From assembly GCA_013397075.1 (NCBI GenBank), contig VWZS01004365.1:566207-630206 (forward strand): DNA of 64,000 bases. Reading direction: 5' to 3'. The stretch's first letter is position 1, and every line of letters starts with the position of its first letter. The notes beneath the pieces were generated by a model. It saw only the letters and a program-made list of their open reading frames with translations, searched no databases and was not told the DNA's origin. The DNA is from Rhabdornis inornatus (Eukaryota; Chordata; Aves; Passeriformes; Rhabdornithidae). Positions 51,674 to 64,000 of the stretch are shown here, piece after piece. The position numbers and the translations under genes are program-made.

Positions 51674-51990
51674 CAAGCAGAGGAGGGGCAGACACTGATC
51701 TCTTCTCTCTGGTGCCCAGGGACAGGACCCGAGGGAATGGCCTGAAGTTGTGTCAGGGGAGGTTTAGGTTGATATTTGAAAAAGATTCTTCACCCAGTGG
51801 GTGTTTGGGCACTGGGACAGGGTCCCCAGGGAAGTGATCACAGCATCAAGCCTGACAGAGTTCAAGAAGCATTTGGACAATGCTCTCAGGCACATGGTGT
51901 GACTCTTGGGGAGACTGCTGTGCAGGGCCAGGAGCTGGACTTGATGGTCCTTGTGGGTCCTTTCCAGCTCAGTTGTCTCTGTGATTCTGT
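51674..51990 (+). mobile_element. CR1 LINE, 3'-end copy sitting between long direct repeats
   Basis: The blocks GAGGGGCAGACACTGATCTC, GACCCGAGGGAATGGCCTGA, GGGAGGTTTAGGTTGATATT, CAGGCACATGGTGTGACTCT and TGGTCCTTGTGGGTCCTTTC are typical CR1 (J-like, from memory). The end CTCTGTGATTCTGT carries the terminal octamer. The copy is 317 bp, 5'-truncated, and among the better preserved CR1s in the window. Frames at 51655-51837 and 51776-52018 are shadows of it. Confidence 0.95.
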
Positions 51991-52117
51991 AAAAAGTAGG
52001 TTTATTTTGGAAATCTAGGCCAAGAGTTAAAACGAGCCAGAAAGTATAAGTAAGTAAATAAACAAATACATGTATTTTAAAAAGAAAGGAAAGGCTAGCA
52101 TAAGAAAATAAGAAAGA
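51991..52117. repeat. Long direct repeat, right copy, flanking a CR1
   Basis: It starts immediately after the CR1 terminal octamer with AAAAAGTAGGTTTATTTTGG and proceeds to AAGAAAGGAAAGGCTAGCAT and an A-rich end. It is collinear with 51544-51673. Confidence 0.85.
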
Positions 52118-55100
52118 AGGATGCTTGTCTGTCTAGACACCTCTCTAAACAAGGCAAACTAATGAACAATTTGATGGCAAATACTCATTTGTACTAGAGG
52201 CTCATAGATAGGACTCTTTCCAGAAGACAAATAAAGATCGAATGTGCAGATATATTACTTATGAACCTGTAAATGCTGAGTAACAGCATCAGTAGAATTA
52301 GGACAGGTTCTCTTGTGATCTAAAAGGAGCATCTACACAATGTTATGTAAGAAATATATTCCTGACAGACACAGTGAAGACATTGCAGTGCTGGGAGAGA
52401 TTGTTTAGCATAATTTAAAGGAAAAGCTCTTCCAAACAGTATTCTTGATATTGACAGCTAAGACTTTCTCTAGCACAAGGTTACATAGGGAAGAGTAGAA
52501 ATTAATAAATGCATTACAGAGAAAGAACCATGTATATAATCTGTAGTCTGGATTTACTAGAAATATTAATATAAAAATACATTTTTTTAGGCATTGCTTT
52601 GATTGAACAGATAAAGTTTAAGAATCTGTTCACCCTACCATTAGTATTCCATGATCCAGCATAAGAAGAAAAATGACATTACTGAAGGCCACAGATGCCT
52701 CATCAGATTTACAGCTGTGTTTTACACTGGTCTCTATTTTGTATGCTGATATCATTCAGTGATTCTGATATACTTCGATTAATTATTTAAATCTAAGGAG
52801 TATTAATAAAAAGCCCTCAGTTAAAAGTTTACCCTTTTACTTCCATTTTTATTCACTACCTCAGTTCTCACTGCTGTCATGACCACAGCAAAGAAAAGGA
52901 AAAAAAAAAAAAAAGCTGTGTATGGGTTTTAAGTAAAAAAATGGATTGTCCAAGAAAACACACAACTGATTTTTTTTTTCTAATGTGAAACCTCCATTTT
53001 GAAGATAATTTTCTTCAGATTTTCCTGTGATGAACTGAACTCTTTTTCTTCAACATCTGAACTTTATTATTTGTGATAATGATCACTGCTGAGCCTGTAG
53101 GAAGATTTAGATCAACTGAGACAGCAAACCAAAACTGAACCTTGAACTTCTCCTCCAGCCTCCTTCAAGATGTGCTACCTAGTAGTTTTTATAAAATAGC
53201 TCATTTTGAAATTATTTTGTTTTTGCTTTCCCCATTCAAGAAAAACTAAAGAAAAATGAATTTATGTTGTTTCTGATTTATGGCAAGGTAGTTCACACAT
53301 TCCTATTTATTATATCTGGCCAGAATACAGCAGCTGATGTTCGTTCCATCACTGAGTACATGTGACGTGTACAATGAACTGTAGTGGGTCAAACAGTGGT
53401 GACTAATAACCCTAATAAGACTTATTCTATGTTGAAGCTAACAAATCCTTTATCAGTACTTCAACCATTCTGCTTACGTGGCCTCATTGTTGAGATTATG
53501 CTTTTCATCTATGGGAACTAATCCCTTTCATATACAATTTTAGCAAGAAGCTTATAAAATGTGTATTAAAGCATATTGACTTGTCCAACAATAAAAAGTA
53601 CAATTAGGCTTCCAACACAGAGCATTACTAATTTGCATAAAAACCTCTCTAACCCATTCCTTTTACTGCATAATATAACCAAGAGGTTACATTCTGTACC
53701 ACGCACCAGTAATTTACTGCAAAATCAGTAGATAGCTGTACCTGTGTAATAGCGTTCACTTTCTTTGTGCAAATCTTTTAAAAGTGAATTGACATGCCAA
53801 ATGTATCAATAGGAAATAATATAAAAGATCATTACACTGAATGATTAAGTACAATGGGTTCCTTTGATAATATCCCATAATGCAATAACTCAAGACTTAC
53901 TTATTGAGAGTACCTACCCTGATAGAGTCATGGGTAGGGTCACACTATAGACTCAGTTTTATCATACTTTGCAGTTGCAAGAGCTCATTTTCATAATGTA
54001 CTATTTAAGCAAGAATCTTTTAAGAACCGTAGAACAGTAATAATGACCAGTCTTATGCATAAAAATGTATAAATAGTTAGACTCCCAACACTAAGAATTT
54101 CCATCTAAGAAGATTACTTAATGTTCCTTTTGCAAAATCTTCATTTCCATAACCAAAAAGGTGCTATTGTCTATCCACTCTCCAAGTACTACAAGTCTTT
54201 GTAGCACTACAGGAATTTCTCTTCAGTGTGTACTCTGGAACATGTTAAATTATATTTTGAAAGTACATGCCAACCAGTAAATAATAGTAAGACATGATTC
54301 ATATGGGGTTTAGACTGCCTAGAAGTAGCTGAAAGAAAATCAAAAGAACATACTGCTTGTCATTAAGTGCTTTTACCTACATAGAGCACAAAAATTCCTC
54401 ATGGCTAGAGATGATTAGCCTTCTCTTCACTTGCTTAATAAAGAACAGTATTTCCTTACCAAGGTAACACAAGCTGACATTGCCTCAGGTCACTGCAGGG
54501 CATGTCATATCTCGTAACACAACATAAACTGACGTAACCTGATCCAACAGGCCATGTGCCTGTTGCTTATTTGTAGAAAATATTACTTTTTTTGGAAGAG
54601 ACTACATGACAGACAAAAAAGACGTTAATTCCACCCTTTAGTCCAAAGACTTCTGTGTTCACAATTAACTTGGAGTTTAGTCCAAATCGCAAAGAATAGC
54701 AACAATTCAATTATTCTGTGTTGTCTATGCTGGAAAGGTAATTTCTGAAGCTACCTTTTAGACTAACTATCTTTAATCAGCAAAGGATAAGTTTACAGAA
54801 AGTGAAAATATGCCCTGTGAAATGACCCTACCCAAAACCAACAAAAAAAGATCTAAACTCATCAAGATGTTATGACCAATAGTCCATCCAGAAACGTCAG
54901 TTTGTTTATGTCAAGATCAGAAGAATCCTTCACGATGATACATATGATTATTGCATGATGTATTATTTTTAAAGAATAATAGTGAATTGCAGTCTAAATT
55001 TTAAATATACTTATTTATTCTTTATTAAATCAGAAAAAAACCTAATCTATAACAAAAACTTAAAATTAGCATGCTACCAAACAGATGATTACTTTTTAAA

Positions 55101-57299
55101 ATACCTAATCTGAGCTGTCAGCATAAAGTGATCTTGTTTTAAAAATTCAAACCCATATTTCTAAGTAACTTAAGACATCACTTTTGAAACCTCAATCCTA
55201 CTGAACTCTTTGCTGAAATAAACACCAAGAGCTAAGGAAAATATTTTTTATAAATTAATTGTAAGAGAAAAATAAACTAACATTACTCCAAATTAACAAG
55301 AATCCTAATTAAATTTTAACAGTGTTTGAAAGGTTTGCTGTGCTAATTAGATAAAGTTGTATAAATTTCTCTCACATTCACACATGATGAAGCACTGAAT
55401 ATCATATAGAGAAATTCACCCCAGACTTTGGGTAAGTATGTGCCCCTGAGTTACTTGATTTTTACTATGTCATGCAAAACCCAAGTTTAGTCAAGAAAGA
55501 AAGAAAAAAGAAAGCTAGATGCTGCGTTTTCATAAAGGTGTTAGTTTGCAAACATATCAAAGAAACAAGAAACAACCACATAATTTTCTTGTTTTGGCTT
55601 TACTCCTTCAAAACTTCATCCTCTTGTTTTACAGTCACTTCAGATGTGTTTTTCAATTCTTTCCTTCTCTCTTTTGTTCTTTTGTTTTTTCATTCTTTTT
55701 TTGTTCCTTTCCACTGTTGAATACCTGTTTGGGAACTGCTATTACTATAAACAACTATGCAGGATCTTCAAGTTCAGGATCTATGATGTTTGTTCATTAA
55801 TTCCATATTTTAAAAATCAATATTCATTACAGTTTTGTGTCAGCAATCACTTTTTATATGCACATTATATATATTTATGCAAGCATTGTAAATAAAGAAC
55901 ATCTATAAAATAATATTTTACAGAAACAGAGATTCCTAGGAGCAGAAAACTCTCGTTGGGTATCTAAAATCCATTCTTTTAATCTGCCATTCTTTACCTT
56001 GGCAAGCAGAAGTGAGATAAGAAGAGGTATCAAATTAGAGGGCTCTTTTTAAAGTATGGGTCTTTGTCAGCCTCACGGTGTGTTCAAAAATCAGTGCTTA
56101 AAAAATATGAGAACAACTGAAAAAGTTAGATCTGAATGCTTTTTATAACTGAAGCAAATTCCAATCACTGTATCTGAGCACCTAATCTGATAAATCTGCG
56201 ATTTGGGCCTGAACTTTGCATCCTAGGCATGTTTAATTTAGAAACATTAAATTAGTTTTAATCCTCAGCAGTGAAAACCTGCCACAATTCTGTGCTGGTA
56301 GTGATATACAAAGGCATGAGCAATACAATCACCTCAGAGGAAATGTTGCTTTACTATTTCCCCTCAGTTTGACCCTTGCTAGCATGCATGGATCAAATCA
56401 AGAGCTTGAAGATTTTGCAGACCTGGATTAACATATTTGCGAAGCTCAGTTGGATTTTCACAAAGAAAGCAGATATGGAAAAAATTCTTTGTTGTTTATG
56501 GAAAGTCTGATAAACAGGTGATCAACACCTGGATTTAAAGGGATTCTATTTCTTGATCAATAGAAGTACAGTAGATACCTTCTGAGAATACAAATAATAA
56601 AACAAGGTGATAGCAACAAATATAGCTGCCACATCCTTTTCTTTGCCGCTTTGATTTTGTTTAATGACAATGAATCAACTTTTAAAAACATAAGATTAAA
56701 ATAACAGAGTAAAAAGAAAAATCCTTATAAAATATGCATTAAAACATGAGAACAGATATACCATGAAGCAGATGTTTTCCTAATAAATTTTATACTGTGA
56801 AAAATCCTTTTGGTGAATGCATTACCATATGACAGCATTTTGCATCCTGGAAATGCCAGATGAAACTGCTGTATGCAAATGATATAAAATTAATGCCCAA
56901 TTTCTGTACATCCCACTGACCTCTGCAGGGTTAATGAGAAAAAATTCTGTCCATTAAACATAAAATATTGCTTTTTAATACAGAAAAATAGATGCAAAAG
57001 AAATTGCACTAAAATAGAATTGAATTCCTGCTAGCTTTTCTGCCAGTATACATTAAAAGAAAGGCAAAAGGCATCTCCATTCTAACACAGATCTCAGTAA
57101 TCAGGAGATGCATTGGCATAGCAGCCCTTTTGCAATCACTGGACCATTGTCCCTATTGAACTTGTAGGGTGAATTGGAATTACTCTCTTTCATTTGCTCT
57201 GAATTAAATATAGTAAATATAACACTACCACAGAAATATATGGGCCCAGGTGAGATGACAACAGGTGGTTGATCAGACTTCTAGGTCGTCTTTTTATAT
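52118..57299. other. Unannotated AT-rich non-coding stretch
   Basis: About 5.2 kb with no recognised exon, RNA gene or transposon. There is a poly-A run near 52899. A short hairpin with 8-bp arms (CAACAGGC and GCCTGTTG) lies at about 54546-54566. Frames around 55472-55895 are pyrimidine-rich chance ORFs. Confidence 0.5.
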
Positions 57300-57548
57300 C
57301 ATAGAATAATAAAATTGTTTTGGTTGGGAGGGACATTAAAGATCACCCAGTTCCAACATTCCTGCCATAGACAGAGACAATTTCCACCAGATCGGGCTGC
57401 TCAAAGCCCCAACCAGCTTGAACATTTCCAGGAATGGAGCATCCACAACTTCTCTGGGAAACTTGTTCCTGTGTCTGACCACCCTCAAAGTAAAAAATTT
57501 CTTCTTAACATCTAATCTTACTCTACCCTCTTTCAGTTTAAATGTACC
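57300..57548 (-). mobile_element. CR1 LINE, 3'-end copy
   Basis: It starts with TCATAGAATAATAAAATTG, the reverse complement of the CR1 3' octamer region. Then come GGTTGGGAGGGACATTAAAG, ATCACCCAGTTCCAACATTC, CCAGCTTGAACATTTCCAGG, CCCTCAAAGTAAAAAATTTC and TACCCTCTTTCAGTTTAAAT. It is a standard 5'-truncated copy that keeps its true 3' end. The left-hand TATATCATAGAATAAT shows decayed octamer repeats. Confidence 0.95.
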
Positions 57549-58021
57549 AGCCATCATGTCTCAAGACTGGTCAGACCAACTGCTTTGGGACATGGAGTGC
57601 TTTCCCTTGAAGAAGCAAAGGAAGATTAGCTGCATTTTATATATCTATCTTTTAAAGTTCTGATGACATGTGAGACCAATCCCATTCCAAAAGTCAGGAC
57701 TGTGGGGCTTTCTTCTCACTTATGCCAATGGATGCAAGCCATTTACCACTTCCAGCCTTTCACCCAGCCAAATCTAGGAACATGCTGGAGTACACTCTAT
57801 CTTTGCTACAGAAATTTTCCCATGAGAAGTGACAAAAGGATTCTATATTGAGGTTTGACTCTTAACTAAATAAGCAAGTCTGGCAAGCTTTCCAGGAATT
57901 ACAATGCTATGTCTACAGAGGGTGAGATGTGGTCTGAAGTTCTTGTAAACAGCAAGAGTTTATATCTTAACGCAATTAAAATGCCATGACTCCAACTTCA
58001 CTTGGATAAAAATAGCAGAAT
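57549..58021. other. Unannotated spacer between two CR1 copies
   Basis: No recognisable exon or RNA. The first 60 bp may still be diverged CR1. Confidence 0.4.
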
Positions 58022-58640
58022 TTTAAATTTTAAGTAGCACAGACCTCAGATATTATGGAGTCTGACTTTTGACAGAACACCATCATGTCAATTAGACCAT
58101 GGCACTAAGTGCCACATCCATCCATCCACCCATCCATCCCTCCATCCATCCATCCATCCATCCACCCATCCATCCATCCCTCCATCCATCCATCCATCCA
58201 TTCACCCATCCATTCATCCCTCCACCCATCCATCCACATTCCTTAAACACCTCCAGGCATGGTGACTCCACCACGTTCCTGGGCAGCCCATTCCAATGCC
58301 CAATCACCCTCTCTGTGAAGAACTTCTTCCTAATGTCCAACTAAACTTTCCCTGGTGCAGCTTAAGACTGTGTCCTGCTGGTCTATCACTAGTTGCCTGG
58401 AAGAAGAGGCTGACCTCCAGCTGGCCACAATCACTTTTCATGTGGTTGTAAAAAGTGATAAGCTCTCTCCTGAGCCTCCTTTTCTCCAGGGTAAACAACC
58501 CAAAACCCCCTCAGCAGCTCCTTATGGGACATGTGCTCCAGACCCTTCACCAGCCTTGTCCTTCTTTGGGCATCTCAATGTCCTTCCTGAACTGAGGGCC
58601 TCAGAACTGGACACAGTTGCACCTCAAAGTACACTTGTAT
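58022..58640 (-). mobile_element. CR1 LINE copy split by a microsatellite
   Basis: CR1 3' blocks lie to the left of the microsatellite (AGACCTCAGATATTATGGAG, AGACCATGGCACTAAGTGCC) and continue to its right (CCTTAAACACCTCCAGGCAT, TGACTCCACCACGTTCCTGG, GAGCCTCCTTTTCTCCAGGG, ACTGGACACAGTTGCACCTC). Left and right parts are in the normal CR1 order without loss, so the microsatellite grew inside one copy. About 500 bp is CR1. The terminal octamer is not recognisable. Confidence 0.9.
58115..58236. repeat. (ATCC)n microsatellite nested in CR1
   Basis: About 120 bp of CATCCATCCATCC with occasional CACC, CCTC and TTCA interruptions. The opposite strand gives the repeated Gly-Trp-Met-Asp peptide of a spurious frame, and the plus strand gives a His-Pro-Ser-Ile peptide. 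Confidence 0.95.
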
Positions 58641-61600
58641 CAGACTTTGAAATCTTATGATCTGATACTGCCACATGCCAGTGTGCTCTTTTCCCACTGA
58701 CTATACAGATAAAAGAACTCAGGGAGTTAGACCTTTGGACTTTGCATTGTTTACCTGACATTTATCCAGCTGAAACAATGGCTAACTTGAAAAATCTGTC
58801 TCTTGGAAATAAAAAGAACATGAATTTTCTTCTCTGCTATTAACAAATATCTTTCACTTTTACTGTATACATCAAGCTGCCAAGTAATATATGTTTGTGA
58901 GCAGAATATTTGAATTAAGCAGTTTTTGACAAAGAAATTGTACGCTTGCCAAAGGAACCATGATTTTTATTTCATGCTTAAAGAGGGGTTTACAGACTGA
59001 AGCAAACTTGGAATAAGAAAAACTTTAATGGTTAAAAGATGTATCTTGCTTTGGAGAAAGAATAAATGTAATTGTTATAGGCTTTGTTTTATTACATGTC
59101 TGCTTAAAAGAGCCAAAAAATCTTTGCTTTCAAAAACTTTGTTTCTCAGATTTTGTGGCTTGCTCCTGTTACAGACATACATAAATTTATATGCAGGACA
59201 TTATAGGAAGGAATACAATGTATTTAAAGAAAGAGAAATGAATGGCATTGTCAACTCTGGACATAAAAATGTCATTAAAGTTTTCTGAAAATTGCTATTT
59301 TTGTTAAAAACAATTGAAATTTTAAGATTTTTTAATAGTTCTTTCACTTACATTCCAACTTCTGAGCCTTATATATAACTAAGCTAAAAAAGTCAATATT
59401 TTCACACCCAGAGGATCACTTTTTAGAAAAGAAAGATGACATTCTTCACAACACTTCTACTTCAGGATGTGGTGCCATAAGAGAAAAGACTATAAATGTT
59501 GAGGTTTATCTGATGAAATCTGGTTAAAGCAAATAATACCTTGTATATCTATACTACTATTGCTTCTACTACTACACACATGGTAGATCATGCCTGATAA
59601 GCCATGCTGCAAAAGACCTTCTCTGGACTGAAAACTGTTGAAGAATATGTACCATAACAACATGTATGGCTTTGTAAGTGCTTCTGTCTTTTATGCTCAA
59701 TTATGGTTTATCCTGAGCACTCCATTCCTTTCTTTCTTAGAAGAAACATGAGATGTATACCCCCACATATATNACATATTACAGACCTAAATTAGGAACA
59801 AAAGATTCTTAAAGAATCACCTGCAGAATATTTACTGTTCTGTACACAGGGACAGTGAGCACTTTTCAAGTTTGTACATGATTAAGCACTTGAAATCAAA
59901 GAGAATTTTTCGTATTTAGTATTTCTGAAAACAGTCATTAAGTTTCTTGTGTGCTTATTGTCTCTGTAAAAGACAGACAAGAAATGTCTCTGTCTTCCAG
60001 ACACATTGGTAATGTAACATTAGATAGACAAAGTCTGGTCTGAAATTTTGTTTGAGATATTTATCTTTTTTCATTAATGAAAGCAAAATAAACTTCTAGC
60101 CACATTAGCTGTAATTTTAAAAAAATGAGTTTTTTATTTGCTTAAATAAATCAGTTATTTAACCAAAAGGCCTTGAATTAAATATGAGTTGAAGGCCACC
60201 TTATATATGGATCCAGAACTGGAACCTCCCATAACTTGGTGAGAATGAGCTACTGCTAAAAAAAGGGACGTGAGGCAAAGAAGGAACATAAGATCTATGA
60301 GTTTCCTGCTGGGACACCCAAAGTTTCAGGCACATGGAGAGGCCAAAGAGAAAAAATGGAGGGATAATAGATAACCCAAATTCTTGAACAAATTCTACAG
60401 TAAAAACATGACTTGATAAGAAAACTCATAAATATACCAGTCTGAGAGTCCAGCCACGTTTCCCAGAGTTTGTACACAGGAAAATTCTTGTGGGACTCAG
60501 TTTAGATGGGTCCTGAAAGTGTGGGCCTCTGCTCAGATGGGCAAATTAATCTTCTATGGTAAGGGAGAACTGCTAAAGTATGTGATTTTAACACAGAAAA
60601 ATAAAGTGACTCCAGAGTTTTATTCTAAACCTTCTGACCAAATCTCTCTGAATGTGATAAATGTTTATGGATTCTTCTAATTACAGATCTGGATTAAAGC
60701 TAAGACACTTAGAGAATATGTCTCTCTTTCATAAGGTTTCCAAGGTTTTCCTATAATAATCAATTACCATAATGAGTTTTTTTAAAGCTGCCATTTGTCA
60801 CTTTCTTAAAATATATAAACTACCCAGTATAAAGACAAATAGCTAAAGCCAGCCTACCCTGAGGTTCTCTACTGAAGATGTCCATTAAATCAAAATCAAG
60901 TAGGAAACCTGTTGGATTTTATTTCAAAGCCAATCCTGCTTGTGCTAAATAAAATCTGCCCTAAACAAGTGCAATTTTATGGCAAGAAGCACTGTTTCCT
61001 TAACAGAACCTTTAAAAAAATATTGGTCTTAGTCCTAGAAACTGAAGGCAATCTGTCTTGGAAGAAGAATATGCAACTACAGAAATCTGACACCTGTGTA
61101 CAACAGGACTGGGGAAATGATAAACCATACCTTTTTAGTTCTGATGACATTTTTGGTATCTACCAAAGTTTGAATGCTGTTAGCTCAGGTAATGCCTGGT
61201 CTCTACTCGGCTCTGGAGGTTCTTGTCCCTCTTGCTCATTCAGGAGCACTTCGGATCTACTTAGCTGGACTCAGATGACCCAAAATCCTGCAGGAGTACT
61301 GCCCACCCTCTAGTGGAGGGTATTTTCAGAGCTGTGTACCCGAGTAGGCTTACAGATGGGAAAGACAATAAAAATGCCATAGGATTGTTTGCAGAATGTT
61401 GGTATAACTTGCAGCAATCCCAGAATTTCTTCTGGAAAAAAGTTATGCTGATAGAAAAGCACATCAGATGAGTTCTGCTGATCCCATTCTCCTTTCTCAA
61501 CTGAAGACAAATCTATTCTTTCAAATGTACAAATTACTTTGGCGCGTCAGGCTCTCCTAACACAGAATCCTCATTTCAGTTACGTATCTAGTCTGTTTTG

Positions 61601-64000
61601 ATAGATCTGAGGATTTTGTAACCTGTAGTTGAATATTTTGCAATTCTAAGGTATTTTTCTTCTAGTTCAATGAATTCTGTACGAAGTACACCCTTTCTTT
61701 AGATGACTGTTAAGTCATATGTCTCATTATCTTGTGTACACATGTAATTCTACATAGAGAGGCTCCTGCTCTTGAGCAAAAATTATCTTCCCTTTATGAA
61801 TTTACTTTTCCAAGAAGTTTATTCTGCTGTAATTTGATCCTTAGACAACACTGAACTGTCTGGCATTTTTTGGTTGCATACAGTGCTTACATAAAATTTT
61901 GAAAATATCTCACTGACATAAAAGCCCAATTTTCTTTTTTAAATGACAGAGTGATATTTCAAATGCTAAAGGACTAAATCATTTGTCTCAGGTGAGAGTG
62001 AGCACACACACACACTGTCTGTGCCTACTGTTGAAATTGTGCATGTATTCAACATCAAGCCCAAAGAAAAGCTTACTCTGGCCTCATCTAGCCTGTCCCA
62101 AAGCCCCTGCTGAACAATGACTGTCAGCAGTCTCCTACCTCCCTTGTGCTCAGTTAAAACTTATTGGTTCTTCGCAGTTTATTAGTACCAGAAGTTACCA
62201 TTCCCACCATCTTTTTATTCCTGAATTCATTCCTAAATCCTTCTAGTGCCCTTGATTAACATCTGTGGAGAATAAAACAGGGGCAATTCCTAGAAGAGGG
62301 CCACTGAACAATCATCTGAACTGTAGCGATGTTTACCCAAAGTTACAATTCATTCGTATAAGTCCATTTACAGGGTTCATACTAACTGAGAATGAAAATT
62401 AAAATCTTACTATATATGTGCACATACCCAGAACATTCCTAACCCCACTATTTTCTTGAATATGTGTAAAACAATAATTTTTAGTAACTTTGAAATGTCC
62501 TTTCATCTGCCACCTGAATGCACCCAAGGGTTTGTGTGCCATGCAACATATGCCCAACTCCTTATGGTGTTCAGAAACTCTGTTTCCCATCCCATTTCCA
62601 GGCCTTCCTCAAAAGAGGCGATACATGCACAGTTAAATTTCACACACTATTCACAAGAGATAGATTGAATGAAGCCTTTCTGTTTTAAAAGCTAACAGAG
62701 TATGATAGTGGAACTTTACAAGACTGGTTAGAAAACTTATTTATAATTTTTATGAAAGTACATTTTAAAATACAAATAGGAATCTCAAAACATTAGTTAA
62801 TGGGTTTGGATCATACTGGGCATGCCATATATGACAACCTGTTCAATTTGAAGTATTGAATGATAAAACTGTATTGGTGGAAAGTGACTAGATTCAGAGT
62901 CTCTCAGAATGAAAACCAGCCTTTGGCAGTAGTAGAATCTTTCACAATTGCAAAGGAAATATTTTCTTCATTTCAGTCAAATTCATTCAATTACTAGTTC
63001 ACTAAAAGGTGAGAAATTGCCTGGGAGTTGACGAATTATAAATATTTGTTTTCTTCCTCTATTTTAAAAACCAGGTTCAAGAAGATGAGATCTACTAATT
63101 CTATAAGCCATTGCAAGAGCAAAAGGAGATGGCTCAGTCCTCTTCTCTAGCTAAGTCTGCAACCCTTGGTGTGGAGGTTCAACTCTCTGTGATCCAAAGC
63201 TTAGTTTGATACAGCACAACTCTGTGACCTTGGCTCAGTTTTGCTGTGAAAATTGTTTTTTAAGGTATGAGAAAATCCGTGAGCTAAAAAAACCATAAAA
63301 GATAAGAAAAGTAAAAACACATTGACAGCATTGACACTCTTGAGATGGCGATATCAGCTCAAGGGTTGAAGAAGAAAAATACTGACATGGAAAGGTAAAA
63401 AACCCCAAGACAAAAAGCAAATAACAGGAAGCAAATGCAGCAATGCTGAGGAGCAGCCCCTTCCACAGAACAATGCAGGCCTCTGCTTCTCCATCTGATT
63501 GACCTCCTTGTTCTCACAAAGTATCTTGAGGAAAGTAAGAGTGAGTATACTGCACCTTAGCCTAGCCACATGTAGTGACCAGTCCTCTGCCATGTGTATT
63601 AACCAACAAATGACGGCTGCATATTCTTAAAGTGTGTATATTCTCCTGGAAGAGCTTCTTCCAACATGACAGAGCATGCCAGGACAAAAATGATCTAGTG
63701 TCTGAGGGCTATAAGTGGTCTAATGTAGCAATCTAAGAAGAAAAATTATTAGATAAATTTATCCATTTCTTATTTAGAAGAAAGTTAAGTCTGTTTTGCT
63801 TGTATTAAAAAATATGGACTATTTTGTGCTTCTCTAAAAGAATACTCTTTTCTGAAGAAATTGAGTATAAAGACATGATACCCATCCAGTTGAACCAGAC
63901 TAAAATATATAGCAACAACCATATATTAACACATGGAATATACCCATTAAAAATCACATAAATCCATCTTAGCAGTAAATTTACTCAAATAAATGTACAA
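58641..64000. other. Unannotated AT-rich non-coding stretch
   Basis: No exon, RNA gene or transposon is recognised. The longest frame (60912-61313 plus, 133 codons) has no family resemblance and no paired splice sites. A short (CA)n lies near 62004-62016. CTCTGTGACCTTGG at about 63220 faintly resembles an old SINE word but is too short to call. Confidence 0.5.
59773..59773. other. Single unresolved base (N)
   Basis: An isolated N inside an AT dinucleotide patch (ACATATAT, N, ACATATT). Confidence 0.9.

Noticed and set aside
51655..52018. Two plus-strand frames of 60 and 80 codons
   Set aside because: They read through the CR1 3' untranslated region and the flanking repeat.
58092..58344. Frames encoding Gly-Trp-Met-Asp or His-Pro-Ser-Ile repeats
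   Set aside because: They are translations of the (ATCC)n microsatellite and adjoining CR1, not genes.
60912..61313. 133-codon plus-strand frame, the longest outside the CpG island
   Set aside because: No family resemblance and no splice signals at its edges. One chance frame of this length is expected in 64 kb read in six frames.

Overview
The window looks like avian nuclear DNA, probably from a songbird. It is AT-rich and contains no recognisable protein-coding gene. The bird assignment rests on repeat content. There are six copies or fragments of the CR1 LINE, all from the 3' end of the element; three keep remnants of the terminal ATTCTGTG-type octamer. There is also one solo LTR of a type I associate, from memory, with songbird endogenous retroviruses. 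Every open frame of 60 codons or more reads as a chance ORF, a CR1 shadow, a microsatellite shadow or a CpG-island artefact. The window is best described as a gene desert or the inside of a very long intron.

Layout. Positions 1-975 are AT-rich but dense in homeodomain, POU and NFI-like motifs. They run directly into a compact CpG island (about 975-1640), the only strong promoter-like sequence here. From 1641 to about 21900 I see only low-complexity patches and one possible ancient SINE scrap. A plus-strand CR1 lies at 21897-22308. A solo LTR in minus orientation lies at 24680-25115, with TGATGC/GCATCA ends, a GGAG target duplication, and CCAAT, TATA and AATAAA signals in the expected order. 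A short CR1 3' end is at 28114-28170. A cluster of old palindromic repeat arms, of a kind I recall from turtles, crocodilians and birds, spans 29303-29795. A minus-strand CR1 is at 33585-33958. The interval 33959-51543 is mostly featureless, with an assembly gap set inside a poly-G tract (37681-37701), a perfect 20-bp palindrome built on AGGTCA half-sites (46751-46770) and a perfect 27-nt hairpin (44815-44841).

The most unusual structure is at 51544-52117. A plus-strand CR1 sits exactly between two direct copies of a sequence of about 128 bp that are roughly 80-85% alike. Further right are two minus-strand CR1s (57300-57548 and 58022-58640). The second is split by an (ATCC)n tract that appears to have grown from the CR1's own sequence. 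Positions 58641-64000 hold nothing I can name.

I found no rRNA, tRNA, CRISPR array or novel multigene system. Two splice-site-bounded open stretches (28977-29069 minus, 42986-43039 plus) are reported as weak exon candidates only. All family assignments are from pattern recognition and were not checked against a database.
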